Translations under genes and position numbers: made by a program | Notes under the pieces: generated by a model | What the model was told of the DNA's origin: nothing | Databases searched by the model: none | The model's input: only the letters and a program-made list of their open reading frames with translations | Origin: Rhizaria sp. SCN 62-66 | Lineage: Eukaryota > Rhizaria, unplaced | DNA: 64,000 nt | Reading direction: 5' to 3' | NCBI GenBank assembly: GCA_001724265.1 | Contig: MEDY01000161.1 | Coordinates: 1 to 64,000 of the forward strand | In this document: piece by piece, positions 34,449 through 47,000 of the stretch | Numbering within the stretch: position 1 is the first letter of the stretch | Layout: each line of letters opens with the position of its first letter

Positions 34449-35784
34449 TCAAACACCAAAGTCTGACTCAAGCCTCGTCGGTCCTCGCATTCCCGCTCCA
34501 TTCACCGCTGCCGCATTCCCACCATTACCACCGCTGTTCACAGCCAGCCTCAACCCCGCCAACCCCCCAGCCTCGTTACCATGACCGGTATCAGCGGGAC
34601 GCGCCCACCGTGCCGCCGACGGCAACACCGCTCCCCCGGCGGTACCCATGGCCCCCGCACCAGCACCCGCGAGAGAACTCATGGGGGTACTCGCGCCCAA
34701 CGCAGCGGCCGTGGCGGCGTTGTTGTTGATGCTGTTGCTTTGAGCCCTGGCTACCGCGCTTGCTGGCAGCGGCACAGCAGCAGCACCGCGACTGCGCGCG
34801 ATATGGGAGCCGCCAGTCAAACCGGTCCCCCCCATGGAGGCCCCAGCGGCGGCGGTGGCGGCTGTTGTAGGGAGCAGTCCAAACGCACCGGTGCTAGATT
34901 GTGCCAGGGACGGCGGCTGTGACGGGGCGTGTGACTGTGATTGTGGGGCAGGACGACGGAGTAGCGAAGCCGTCGCCGCTGTGGCCGTCGATGCCACGCC
35001 AGCGACAGGCGTATTCCAGCCCCCGCTCCCGCTCCCGCCCCCGTTGCCAGCGCCAGTGCCGCTGCTGGTGTTGAGGTGAACGGAGTTCGAAGAAGCAGCG
35101 CCGGGCGCGTTTGTAGTCGAAGGGGAAAGAGAGTGCATTCCGCTATTATTGCTCGTAGCACTGTGAGCGGCAGTCGCGGGCGAGCCGGAGACTGAGGGGA
35201 AAGAGAACGCCGGTGTTGTCGTGGCATCAGCGCGCATACATAGCCACTCGCCGAGGACGACTGCGACGGCGGCGGACGCGATCGTGAGAAGCCAGTAAGA
35301 CCAGGAACGGGGAAAAGTGCCGTCCCATGCGGCGACGACGAGCGTGTGGAGGAAGTAGATAGTTGATGCGAAATCAAGGCAGAGACGTGCGCGTTGAACA
35401 ATGCGCACGAGCAGACGAGGGCTAAGTGACACAAACACATGAAGAAACAAAATAGGCACAAAAACAGTGAGACAGAGGCACTCAGTAGATCAAGAACAAG
35501 AAGGCGTCAATGTTCCAGAAAGAGCGGAAGAGATCTGATCCACCGAGGAGAAGAACGTACATGATAAGCGCAACGGAAAAGTGGATAGCGTAAGCACAGA
35601 AGCGGACGGGTGACTCTGGGTTCACAGGCGTTGCTGAGAAGATATACGAGAGTGAAAATTGATGTCCCAGCACAGTCGTCCAAACAGCGGTGGACACGAG
35701 CAGAAGCGCGTAAAACGCAGCCTGGAGAGTCAGAATTTGACGCACAATGCGGCGCGGGTTAAAACGCGGCTGCGCGGAGGACAT
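34449..35784 (-). CDS. SYS1: SYS1 Golgi-trafficking membrane protein with long C-terminal extension, two exons
   Basis: SYS1 is a four-span Golgi membrane protein that recruits the Arl3/ARFRP1 GTPase to the trans-Golgi. Exon 1 is 35784-35561 (ATG, MSSAQPRFNPRRIVRQIL) and exon 2 is 35421-34449; the 139-base intron has a GTACGT donor and a TCACTTAG acceptor in matching phase 2. The splice gives FSVALIIPRLLVRIVQRARL, which restores the third span. Family landmarks are the N-terminal basic-aromatic start with LTLQAAFYALL, then RARLCLDFASTIYFLHTL and LGEWLCMR after the fourth span, matching the RGKQCLDF and IGEYLCMR blocks of the animal protein. Conserved length is about 155 residues; the remaining 240 or so residues are a Ser/Ala/Gly/Asn-rich tail not found in usual SYS1 proteins. 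Confidence 0.85.
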
Positions 35785-35997
35785 GTGTGAACACAACTGA
35801 ACAGGGAGGTTCGGGAGCTGTTGCAGAGAGCGAGAGCGAGACTGGGTGAGCAGCGTGATTTGATTGGTTCTACTTGGACTGCGGTAGAGGAGAAAGAATG
35901 GGGCGAGACAAAGTGAATAGCAATAAGCAAGCGTGTGCATGTGTGTCAAATCGATGTTAATTGGTGCTGTCGTCTCAATATTTCGTTTTCGCGACAG
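35785..35997. other. Short upstream region of SYS1
   Basis: Promoter-proximal DNA of SYS1; no other feature seen. Confidence 0.5.
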
Positions 35998-37396
35998 GGC
36001 TGCGAGCTCCAAGCCGTTGGAGACTCGAAACCGGTTGGCTGATCTAGGCGCTGAAAGAGCCTGGAAAACAGGTTTGATGGAGCATCCTCAAAATTTAATT
36101 AAAGAATTTGAAATAATAACGCTGTTAAAATTGAAAGATCATACAACATCTTCATTGGCGGACTTTACGAAGCTTGCGCGCCTTCTCTTGAACATGCACT
36201 CTGCTGACTCCCAGCAAGCGCCAATCCACCACGAACGCAAAGCTGGCGCAGAGTATTTGCAAGGTGACATCAACAAACAGCCTAAACATTCTTCAAACAA
36301 TGCATATTTTTGATATCATATAGGAAATATAGGTTTAAAGAAGAAAACGAGCGATCAATGCATATAACGTTGTTTTTGTTGCGATATCTACTTAAACGTG
36401 GACTGGTGTCACTCATGAGTAACTATGCTAACCACGCGTGAAGACGTTCAAAATAAAGCGAGTAGAGCGAGTATCAACACAAAATCGTTTCAAGGCAGAG
36501 TTGAAAATAGCTGAGTGGAGGCCTCACTGAATATTACCTTTGTTGCGTGACATATCACTCAAATTTGTTGATACTAAAAGTACTGTATGCTGAACATCTG
36601 TACCCTACCCTAGAACATTTGGATCTGATCCCCTCTGAAGCAAGATCTGATGTCTTCATCAGTAACGATAATCAATCTTGATGAGACATGAAGAAAATTG
36701 GGTTTGAACCGGGGAAGTTAGTCAGTGAATTTGCGAAAAGCCCTGTATGCTCCGTGTGTATCCAGAATCTGTGTTTTTCAAATGTGTTAAGCGTTAAAAC
36801 ATTTCGATCGTTGCGTTGTACTTGTATTCAAAATTGTTTATTTCTGTAAACCCCAATTCTGTTAAGAATCTGATTCCTTTTGCGCGGCAGGTTCCAGTGG
36901 TAACAAAAAAACACCTTGACCAAATGGTGAACTCCAGCGGCTCGATCGACGGCCACAACGTGCTTCACATCTACCACATGCTACTTGAGCATAGCTTTGT
37001 CGAGAAGCTCTACGATATGATCACCTTGATAAGCCAGACGACTTTGTTGTGCATGCATTGAAAGCGCTCAAGCATTCTGTTGAGCGACAACATGCCATGT
37101 AACGTGCCATTGGAACGCGGCATCTTTACTCACATGTGCAATTATTGCTAACGTGTACCCGCGTTTTTAGTTAAAGACCCAAGATAATTAACATCCTCTT
37201 GCAAAGATTTTCTAGATTGCCGAGACGAAATATAATAAAGCGAATTCTGAAGCGTCAAAGTTCCACCGGTTCGTCGCGAACATGGTGGGCAGCACTGATG
37301 AGGCGCAATGCAATGGCGGCGCCAGGGCTCAGGATCAAGCTAATGGCAAAAATAGCAGTGGTAATGAATCTGAAACATCTTTCAATACTGTGAATA

Positions 37397-37487
<91 letters not shown>

Positions 37488-37494
37488 GCACTGA
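35998..37494 (+). pseudogene. Scattered exon-like coding blocks, probably a decayed or multi-exon unknown gene
   Basis: Three plus-strand blocks each follow a plausible splice acceptor and read like protein. Block 1 (35998-36313) follows TTTTCGCGACAG and includes LADFTKLARLLLNMHS. Block 2 (36891-37102) follows TTTTGCGCGGCAG, contains LHIYHMLLEHSFVEKLYDMI, then needs a frame change near 37025 to continue as KPDDFVVHALKALKHSVERQ to TAA. Block 3 (37216-37494) follows TTTCTAG, begins IAETKYNKANSEASKFHRFV and ends in 29 Asp plus Glu-His. No GTACGY donor links them and I found no ATG for the set. The frameshift and missing donors favour a decaying gene; a live gene with unusual introns is possible. 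No family recognised. Confidence 0.35.
37399..37485 (+). repeat. Pure (GAT)29 microsatellite
   Basis: Twenty-nine perfect GAT units. In the frame of the block around it they read Asp; the other strand would give His or Ile tracts. Confidence 0.97.
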
Positions 37495-37989
37495 TGAATT
37501 TAGTGACAAAGCTGATGAGGAAGAGCAGGAAGTAACGTTTAAGGTTAAGGGATCGGGAAAGCCGCAATGAATAAGCTAAGTCTTGCAGTCAAAGCACGCT
37601 GGTTATTGTGACATTGCTGTTGAAACCTATGACAATTTATTTTTTTCTTCCTCTCAATACATTGTCCTAATATCACTTAGACGATCTAGAGCCAATGAGT
37701 AGACACCACTCATGTACAAGCGCTGATTAGTCGACACATATAGTGCAACAGTCATGTATTTTTCAAAAGCTTACCGCTTAATCAACGGGCGCGGGGCGCG
37801 TGAATGTAAACAACTAACTTCCACAGCCAGGGGAAAAGCGCCAAAAACCCTGGTTCACACAAAACACTTACAAAATAAAGTGCAAAACCTCACACTGACA
37901 ATTTTAAACTTGAATCAAACAAACGTGTTCATGCTAACGACATCTCGACTCAAGCTGTGCAGGAACGTCCCAACTCATGTACTCATGAG
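37495..37989. other. Intergenic
   Basis: About 495 bases of AT-rich DNA between the GAT-repeat block and the stop of the leftward membrane-protein gene. Nothing recognisable. Confidence 0.6.
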
Positions 37990-39516
37990 TTACTGCTGTG
38001 CGCTTGTCACAACAACACTAGTGGTGACGACTGGAACACTCGTCGGCGTAGCGACATGCTCAGTCTCGGCGGGAGCTTTTTCTCCATCCTGGGGTGACGC
38101 AAAGAAAAGAATGATGTCGTACAGTAATGAAACAGCAGCAATAATGCCACCAGAAGGAATAAACTCCATAGGATCTGCTTTCCATTCTTGGACGGCCTCG
38201 CGCGCAACAACTGCATTTACAGTACCAACAATGACAACGATCACAAGAATACCGTAGATTACGTGAAAAGTGATGCTTGCCCCGAGCTGTCCAGCGTAGA
38301 GACCACGACGGCATACTTGACAGCAGTTACCAAAAAAACCAAGCCAAACCAGGAAACCGACATACGGGACAATAACAAAAAACGCCCCCATTGAAGGCTC
38401 AGCAATCCTTGGCATGCACGTAGATGTATAATATAAACCTTCTTCCGTAATCCCAAGATCCGTGATGCGCCGAAGTGTGTAGAGGAATATCAGTGCAATA
38501 AAGTGAATCTTGATCATGAGCTGTGCAGTAAGCATAATAAAGCCATATTTAAGAGACTTGCCGCGCTCCTTAAAGGTCCAGAGTGCAGAGATAACATATG
38601 CGGCAAAAAGGAAGAATGTTCCTGCCACCGTCCCCCTCCAGCTGTAGATGTCACTTCCACTGTACTGATAATAGTTGTCGCGGTTTCTATGGCAGCGGTC
38701 AAAGCTATAGTCATTCTGAGACGCAGCAAGCAAGATGAATGCAACGAGGCAAAGAATGATGTTGATGGCCATTCCAGAGAACAAAACGCCAGAGGAAACA
38801 GACTTGGGGAGTAGAGAACCCGGAGGTGGCACGTCTCGAGAGACCGGCTGCTGCTGCTGTTGAGGCGGAGGGTAGTAACCGGGGTACGCGCCCTGAGGGT
38901 AGTAACCCTGCTGTAGTGGGTACGGACGCGGTTGCGGGTAAGGGCCTTGCTGCTGTGGGTAAGGGCCTTGCTGCGGGTATGGGCCTTGCTGCGGGTATGG
39001 GCCTTGCTGCGGGTATGGGCCTTGCTGCGGGTATGGGCCCTGTTGCGGGTATGGGCCCTGTTGCGAATAAGGCCCCTGTTGCAAGGAAGGCGATGGTTGC
39101 CCATTCACACCAGGGTACGAGTAACTTGGCGGCAGCACCTGCTGCTGCTGCTGCTGTTGCTGCTGTTGCTGCTTCATCACTTCCCCCTTCTTTGAGTCAG
39201 GCACATAACCGTGTCCAAAGGCAGGAAATACGTCGGGGGTCTTGTTTTGAGGCGATGGCTGCTGTTGCGCCTGTTCAGGAGCTGGGACAGCAGCCGCTGA
39301 AGTGTTAACAGCGGTTGGAGTGGGAGGCTGGTGGTTTGTTGGAAGGAGCTCTAGCTCGACAGCTGCTGGGCCAGCAGGCTCTATTATTCAGAAAGTTCGT
39401 GTCAAAAAATAGCAAAAAAATCAATAAGCAATGTTTCATTGCAATTTGAAGCGCTGGAGTTGCAGACAAGAGAAGGTGGTGAAAGGAGGCGCGAGGCTGT
39501 TGACCTTACCAGACAT
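37990..39516 (-). CDS. Membrane protein with Pro/Gln-rich repeat N-terminus, two exons
   Basis: Exon 1 is probably only 7 bases (39516-39510, ATGTCTG), then a 129-base intron (GTAAGG donor, AATAATAG acceptor) and exon 2 at 39380-37990, ending TAA; about 465 aa. The phase-1 join gives MSEPAGPAAVELELLPTNHQ. The frame before the poly-Gln run stays protein-like back to 39380, so starting at the internal ATG 39177 would lose real sequence. Order: Pro/Ala/Gln-rich segment, 11 Gln, then six to eight copies of GPYPQQ, then a domain of about six hydrophobic helices (for example INIILCLVAFILLAAS, AGTFFLFAAYVISALW, FVIVPYVGFLVWLGFFGNCC, TFHVIYGILVIVVIVGTV), then a hydrophilic tail. The last loops contain a CCQVC motif. 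The repeats may form a flexible cytosolic arm. Family not recognised. Confidence 0.68.
38935..39075 (-). repeat. 18-bp coding minisatellite (GPYPQQ units)
   Basis: Tandem 18-base units, nearly identical in the centre, encode repeated Gly-Pro-Tyr-Pro-Gln-Gln in the membrane protein above. Unit edges degenerate at both ends. Confidence 0.9.
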
Positions 39517-41019
39517 CTGCGACAAGAAGTCTTCAATAGGACACAAAAAAGGGCAAAAAGACGGTCAGCAAAAGCGAACTCAATAAAATATCATCAAAGT
39601 TTACAAAAGTAAGTCAGCGATAGATGCTAAGCGTGAAACACATCGTTACTGTTCAGAAAATTGGTTTCTCCTTCATGGAAAAGAATTAAAGATACATTTT
39701 TGTACTTACCATGGTGAAAGACCGTGAGCGGTGACAAGAGCGTCCAGATATTCAAGTTGGGAGACTGTATTGCGAAGAAGGACTGCAAATACACTTAAGA
39801 TACTTAGATTCATCGCATTGAACTCAACTCAATAATGGAGCGTGAATATTCATGTTAATTCATTCATGACTCGTACATGACTACAACTGAATAGTGACGC
39901 AACGTGACAACTTTCCTCTTGGTTGAGAGTGTCAAGGTGTTGAGAACTCTACGGACTGTCACAATGATTGAAGTAAGACCAATTATAGGGACATAGAGAC
40001 AATACTTTCCAGATACATATTGAAGTTTCGTTTCACACACTCATGTTTTTTTCAACATACAAGGAGCTTAAGTTGAGATACCTGTCCTTTAGAGTTGAGC
40101 TTGAAAGCACTTTCTTGTATCGCGATACAGTGAGCTGACTGACCGCGAAAAGCGATTACTTTTAAGGGGGAGTTGCAAGCAGCAACTCACAATTGTATAT
40201 ATTTGCTGCATACATTGTGCAACCCTAAATTGAACTCCAACTCCTTCTGTTTTCCTCTTCTTTGATGTATGGGTTGTTGGCATTGCATCTTAATATGCGT
40301 CACGAAATATCTGAAGTGAAATACACGTATCGCGAGGTAGCACCAATGTCACAAGTACATTGTACATTGACCTAGGTGATGTACAAAGCTCATAATCATC
40401 TTGTATAATTTCATGATGCATCTCTAATAGTTTGACACCTCATACGTACGCGACATTGTTATGCTGACAAATACTACGTATATTAAGAGAAGACAAGTGC
40501 AATAAGAGATAATAATGTTTTCATAACATTTAAATGTAGGTTTTAAATTTAGAAACTTGATTTCGTTGTGATTTAACTCGATTTCACGAGTGTACCACTT
40601 AAAACATCTCTATACACGCCTGCATAACAACACTTGCCGAAAATGTGACCGTTGGAGCTCGGCAGTGGCAGCGAGCGGGCCGTTGGTGTGATTTGAAGGC
40701 GACATTGCAGTCCTTCAACTGAGCTGCATATCCAATGAAACAAGAATATAACGCACAGAGCAGCGTTTTGTAGTAATGAATATTTTGAAGTAAATCATAA
40801 TTTTGCTGTGTCTTGTATCTGTGTCTCAGGACGCGCTCTTTTGAGCCTCGTGCACGCTCCTCCCACTCTCACCCCCATATCCTCTCGCCACGCCACACCA
40901 CGCACTAATTTCTTCGCTAACGTTTCACTTCCCCTTTTAGCCTAAAACAAACAGCTTGCTTTCTTTTCGTAGAACCGCTAGATCCATTTCACGACTCCTC
41001 TAACAATCGAGACCACAGA
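39517..41019. other. Divergent promoter region
   Basis: About 1.5 kb, AT-rich, between the leftward membrane-protein gene and the rightward TOG gene. CACCATG followed by GTAAGT on the minus strand near 39705-39715 could be an additional 5' leader exon of the leftward gene. The 150 bases before the TOG ATG are C/T-rich. No other gene seen. Confidence 0.5.
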
Positions 41020-44000
41020 ATGAGCCGCGAGGTCAGCCCGGAGCGTGCCCCCGCCGCGCCCGCCGCGCGCGTGGCCCCCGCTGCCCGTACTGCCGCCTCC
41101 GCCGCTGCCCGCCGCGCCCCCGGCCGCGCGCCCGCGCTGGACGACGACGACTCGGACCCCGAAGGCACTGCTCTTCAGTCTGCTCTGTCACAGCCCCACG
41201 AAGACGACGACGGCAACGACGACAACGACCTCGACCGTCACAACGACAACGCTGATACCGAGGCTCCCGTGCCGTTCCGCTCGTCCTCGCCGCCTCTGCC
41301 CGCGATGCGCGGCCCCGCTGCCGCGCCCGCCGCCGACGAGCGCCCCCTCGGTGGTGCTCATTCCGGCTCCGGCGGCATCGAAGAGGCCCCCCTGCGCGCT
41401 TCCAGCGTCTTTAACAGCAGCGCTAAGGACCCTTTCGCCGGTATGGCCGACGCCTACCCGCCCGGTTTCGACCCCGCGTCTCTCGAAAACAATAGCGCTG
41501 GTGCTGGCGGTGACGACGGCACTGGCGGCGGCAGCGCCGATGATTCTGCCTGGGCATCCCTCCCGGTTGAAGACCGCTTCGTCCACAAGAACTTCAAGGC
41601 CCGTATCTCTGCGTACGACGAACTCCGTGCCGCCGTTGACGCCAGCGTTGCCCGCGGCGAGCGTGGCGCTACCTCGATGCTGCTGAACGAGCGCGCCGGC
41701 CTGCTCCGTGGTGCGATAAAGAAAGAGCCCCACGCACTCGCCGGTGAGAAACTACTGGATCTGCTCTTGGCGTGGGCTGACGCCGCCGCACCAGCACTGG
41801 CTCAGTCGTGCGCGGAAGCCTCCGCCGCCGCGGTGGCCGAGCAGCTCAAGGGCCGCCCCGCCGCGGCCGCTAAGGCGCAGGCGTTGCTGTTGCTGTTCAT
41901 CGAAGTCGGTGGCTGGGAGCCAGTTTTAGACGCTCTCGCAGCCGGTGGCAAGGGGAAGAACCCCAAAGCCGCCGCCGAATGCGTCCGCACGCTTCGCACC
42001 GCCGTCGCCGCGTTTGGCCCGCGCGTGCTGCCGCCGCAGAAGCTGCTGAAGCCGCTCGCGGCATTGTTGGGATCTCCCGCAGACGCAGTGCGCCGAGCCG
42101 CCGCTGAGCTCGTGTGCGAACTCGACCGGTGGTCGCCGCCCGGAGTAATCCTTCAAGCTCTGCAGGGCCACGACGTGCGCCCCGCGGTGATCAAAGAGGT
42201 CGGCGACGCTATCGCGCTCGCGGCCACGCGCGCGGCCGCCGCTGAGGAAGGCGTTGCGCCGCCGCAGGCGACGCGGTTTGTGCGCGGTAAAGACGGCGCC
42301 GCCGCGGCTGGCCGCCCTTCAGTCGCCACCGCGGGCGGCGGGTCCCGCGCCTCTATGGCCGGCGCTGCCGGCGCGGACATGGGCTTTACGATTGAGCTGC
42401 CCGCGAAGGATGTCTGCGCCGAGCCTCAGGATTTCGCCACTGCATTTGAGGCCGCCCCTGTGTGGGCAGAGCGCCGCGCGCTCTTGACCGGGCTCTGCAC
42501 TGCGGCCGCGGGTGCCTCGCGCGTTACCGTTTCCGGCGCGACGCACAGCGCGATGGCTGTCGTCCGCAAGATTGGTTTCAGTGACCCCAACGCCGCTGTT
42601 GTGGCTGAGTCGGTCAAGGCGATCGCGGCGCTCGCGCGCAAGGCTGGCCCGGCGTTCGCGCCCGTTGCGTCCAGTCTAATTGGCCCTATGCTGGCGTTGC
42701 TGAGGGAGAAGAAGCCCGCCGTCGCCCGCCCGCTTGAAGAGGCCCTAGACGCGCTTTGGAACCCCGGTTGCATTGACCGCAGCTCAGCTTTCGATGCTGT
42801 TGCCAAGGCTACCGCGAACAAGGTCATCGCAGTCCGCGCCGGCGCCTGCGCCTGGCTCGTCCGTGCGGCTTCTCTTTCCGCCGCCGCCCCCGGTGCCGCG
42901 GCAAAGACGCGCCCTCTCGGCGGCGGCCGTGGCGACGAGGCCGTGACGGCAGCGCTCGGTGATGCGCTTGTTCCGCTGCTCGACGAGTCAGACTCGACCG
43001 TCCGCGTCGAAGCGCTCGAGCTCTTGGCACGCCTCGCTCTCCCGTTGCGCAAGCGTTTCGACGCGTTATTGAGCAAGCTCCCACCCAAGCGTGCTGAGCA
43101 GCTCCGTGAGCGCGTCGCTCAAGTTGCAGGCTCCGACTCCGTTGCTGGGTCTGCGGGGAGTGACCAACAGGAAGACTCTGGTGACTTTGGCGGCCGTGGT
43201 GCCGGTGCGGCGGCGACTCACCGCGGCAAATCTACAGTGTCGTCGCCGCAGCGTCCTACAGCACGTCCTTCCACATCCTCTAGCAGCAACTCCAGCTCGA
43301 GCTCGAGCTCAAGCAGTGCACGCCCTGGCACTGCCGCCGCGACGGGCGCGCCGTCTGCCCGCGCCCGCCCCGCTACCGCCGCCACCGCTACTTCCAGCTC
43401 CGGCGCCGGCTCTGGCGCCAGTGGAGCTGGAGCGCCGAAGCTTGGCGCGCCGTCCAAGGAGTACAAAGACGCTGTTGCGTTCGCACCCGAGTCCGTTCTC
43501 CCGCTTGAAACAGCGCAAGAACGTCTCAGTGCGTTAGTTGACCCTGATCTGCTCGGTCCGGAGGCGCTCAGCTCGAAGAACTGGAAACAAGCCTCGGACG
43601 CCTGTGAAGCGTTGCAGACGGCGTTGCTTGACTTGCCACCAGCGCAGTTGCAAGAGGCTGTGGCGCCGCTTTTTTCGGTCCTCAAGGCCACCCCCGGCTT
43701 CGGTCCAGCGCACGCCGCCGTCGGGAAAGCCGTCTGCGAGCTTTTAACTGCCGTTGTGGCCGATGTGCCGGCAACCGCGGTGACCCAGACGCAGGCGGCG
43801 CGGCCGCTCGCGGACTTGCTGCCGCGCCTCACTGACCGCAAAGTCGCTGATGCCGCGCTGGCACTGCTTTCTGCGCTTTCTGAGTGTGTCGGGCCCTGTT
43901 TCGTGCTTGTGCAGCTCCGCGCCCGCGCCGCCGCTCTCAAGGCCCCCAAAGCCGTTGAAGCCGCCGCCGGCTGGGTCGAGACAGTGCTCCGCGAGTTCGG

Positions 44001-47000
44001 CGTTTTAGCCTGTGATCCGCGCGCCGTGCTGGCGCCCTGCGCGGACTGGCTCGAGAGCGCCAACGCCGGCGTCCGCACCGCAGCTCTCGGTGCTCTGGTC
44101 GAAATGCATAGGCAGACTGGCGGCGCGCTGGATGAGGCCGTTCTCGCCGAGCTCAAGCCGGCACAGGCGGCGCGTGTCAAGACCGCGTTTGCGGAGTGTT
44201 CTGAGGAGGAAATGGCAGAGGGTCGCGCGCGTGCGCTCGACCCTCCCCGGCGCGTGCGTAACCCTGCTCTGCGTCAACAAGGCGGTGGCTCCGGAGGCTC
44301 AAATAGCACTTCCGCTGCAAACGCGCTCGATGCACTGGTTGCACAGGTGGACTTGTCTGCTGGTGCGGAGGCATTGATGAAGCAGATGCGCTCCAAGGAC
44401 TGGAAGGAACGCAAGGCCGCGCTTGATACTTTAACCACACTTGTACCAGAGAAGCCTAACTCTGTCGGACCCAAGGTACGCAATCTAGCAATTTACTTGC
44501 ATCGTGTTTTTTTCATTGACTCAACTCAAAATATGCATATAATCATTATTAACACTTAAAATATGCAACTATTTGCAAATTTAATGATTTTGATTTTTAT
44601 CTCTACACTTAAACTCAACTATTCGTTGTTTTGTTGTCTCACAATTGCATTTTAGGAGGGTGGCTTATTGGATGCTGTTACAGAGCGTCTCGACGACACC
44701 AACAAAAACCTTTCCCGTCAGGCTCTATACCTTATCGGCCGTATCTCCCGCGCCATGGGCCCTCCCGTGCGTCTTTCCGGCCGCAAAGCCCTCGCTGGGC
44801 TGTTAACCAAGCTTGACGACGGTAAAGGTTACGTAAAGGCCGAGGCGGAGGAAGCGCTCATGGCGTGGACCGCCGCCGCCGGTTTGCAAGCCTCCTCCGC
44901 GCTTTTTGCCGGTGCATTGAAACGTGGCGCCGGCCGCCGTGAGGTGTTGGCGGCTATCAACGCCGCAGTCGCCGCCGGCCCCCTACAACACGAGTCAACT
45001 GCAGCCGGTGCGGGGTTCCTCGATATGGCCGCGGGGCTGGTCGCGAGCATGACTGACCGGTCGGCCGAAGTCAAAAACGAGGCTGAGAAGCTGTTGCCAC
45101 GGGTTATTGCTGCGCAGGGAGGACTCCGAGCACTTCAAACCGCTGCAGAGACTTACCCGAAGGCTATTCACGTACGTTTAACACACTTGAACAACTACAA
45201 ATTTCTGAATTTTTGCATAGTTTCTGAATTTAATTTGTATATCACTTTTTTAATTTTGTTTGCTTTCGCTTTGTTTTGTTTGTCTCTGTTTAGCTTGATT
45301 TGACTGCGCGTATCGAGCGTGCACTCCAGGAGGCCCACGCTCAAGGTGCAGTATCCTCCTCTGACAACCACTCTACCGCTGTCGCCGCCGCTGTTGCTGG
45401 CACGGGCACGGCTGCCCGCGCAGGCCACGGCGCCGCCTCTGCCCGCGCTGGCTCCAGCAGTGGCGCGCCCGCTCGCGCCGGCACTGCCAACGCTTCCGCC
45501 GCCACCGCTGCTGCCGCTGCGACAACCCGCCCCGGCACCGCCGCCCCTGCCTCTCGCGGCGGCCCTGCCGCCTCCGCCACCGCCGCAGCGAGCCGCGGCG
45601 CTTCACACACCGCATCCCACGCGCCCGCCGCGAACCCCGCTGCCACCCTCGCCGCTGCCGCCACCATTGATGAGCCTGCTTTGAGGTCTCTCGGCCGCGC
45701 CGCCCGCGCCGCTCGGTTGAATCGCGACGCCAAGCGCGTCCGCACCGGCGGCGCGTACCGTGACATGGACGGCGGTGAAGTGGCCGAGCTGCACGAAGAC
45801 CTGGCTCGGCTCTGCGCGTCGCGGTTAGCGCGCGCGCTCGTCTCGCTGGACCACAGGATCTTTTGCGACGGAGCCGCCACCCTGACGGCCGCGCTTGAAG
45901 TCCAGCTCGACGAGGCCTTGGAGTCGGTTGATATCGTCTTGCGTCTGTGTGCGTACCGGCTTCACGACTCGAACCCCGCTGCTCTGGCGGCGACACTGGC
46001 TCTACTGGTTGCGCTTTTGACAGCGACGGCTGAGGCTGGCGCTGAAGGTGCCGTCTCCGAGCTCGACGTCGCTGTCTTCCTCCCCTTCCTTGTCGAGAAG
46101 ATGTTTGGCCACAACAACGCCAAGCTCCGCACGCAGGCCCTGCACGTGCTAAACTTGCTCTGCAACGTTGCCCCTCCGGCCCGCGTCTTGCCTTTCCTGC
46201 TCGACGGCTGCCGGTCTAAGAGCAAACGCGTCGTCGCAGACTGCGCGGAGGAAGTCGGCGCTTTGATCCAGGCGCGGGGGCTACACGTGGCGCCCGCGCG
46301 CACGCTGCCGGTGCTGGTTTCGCTCATCGGGGCCGCCGACGCCGGGGTCCGCACTGCGGCGCTTAATGCACTGGTGAGGATTCACGGTATGTGGACCGCG
46401 TCTGAGGCGGAGCTGTGGCGGCTGCTGGAGCCGCGGGGGGCGCGGATCCCGGACCGTGAGAGGCAGATGATTGTGGACCGTTTCCGCCGTGCTTCGCTAC
46501 AACAACAGCAGCAGCACGGTGGGATGGGTCACCACGAGACGGAACCCACGCTCGGCGAGCTTGCTGACTCTGCCCCTCACCACAACCAACAACAGCAACA
46601 ACAGCAACCTGTCACTGCTGCTGCAGCTGTGGTCCCGTCGTTGCTCCCAGCTGGGTCTCAGATTGCGTCACCCTCCCGTCTCCGTGGCCCCAGCAGCACC
46701 GCTGCCGCCGCCCCCGCTGCCGCTGTCGCCGCTGCTGGTGCTGCTGCTGCGCAGTCGTCTGCGCCAGTGCAGGCGGTGGGCGTGACTGCGCTCGCGCCGT
46801 ACCTTTCCGTGCTCGCCAGCAGTCGCTCCGAGGACGAGTGCGTTGAAGCCATGCGCCAGGCATGGATGTGGCTTTCCCAAGCCAACGCCGACGCCTTGTG
46901 TCCCGACGCGGGCCTGCTGTGCGAGCTGCTTGTGCGTCAAGTCAACAAGTCCTTTGGCGCCGCGACAGAGCACGAGTTCGCGGTTGCCGCGACATCCGTT

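Noticed and set aside
36690-36712. B-box-like GGTTCAAACC on the minus strand
   Set aside because: The T stem does not pair and no A box or acceptor stem is present.
38932-39195. CRISPR-like regularly spaced repeats
   Set aside because: The 18-base units are directly adjacent without spacers and encode GPYPQQ repeats in a eukaryotic protein.
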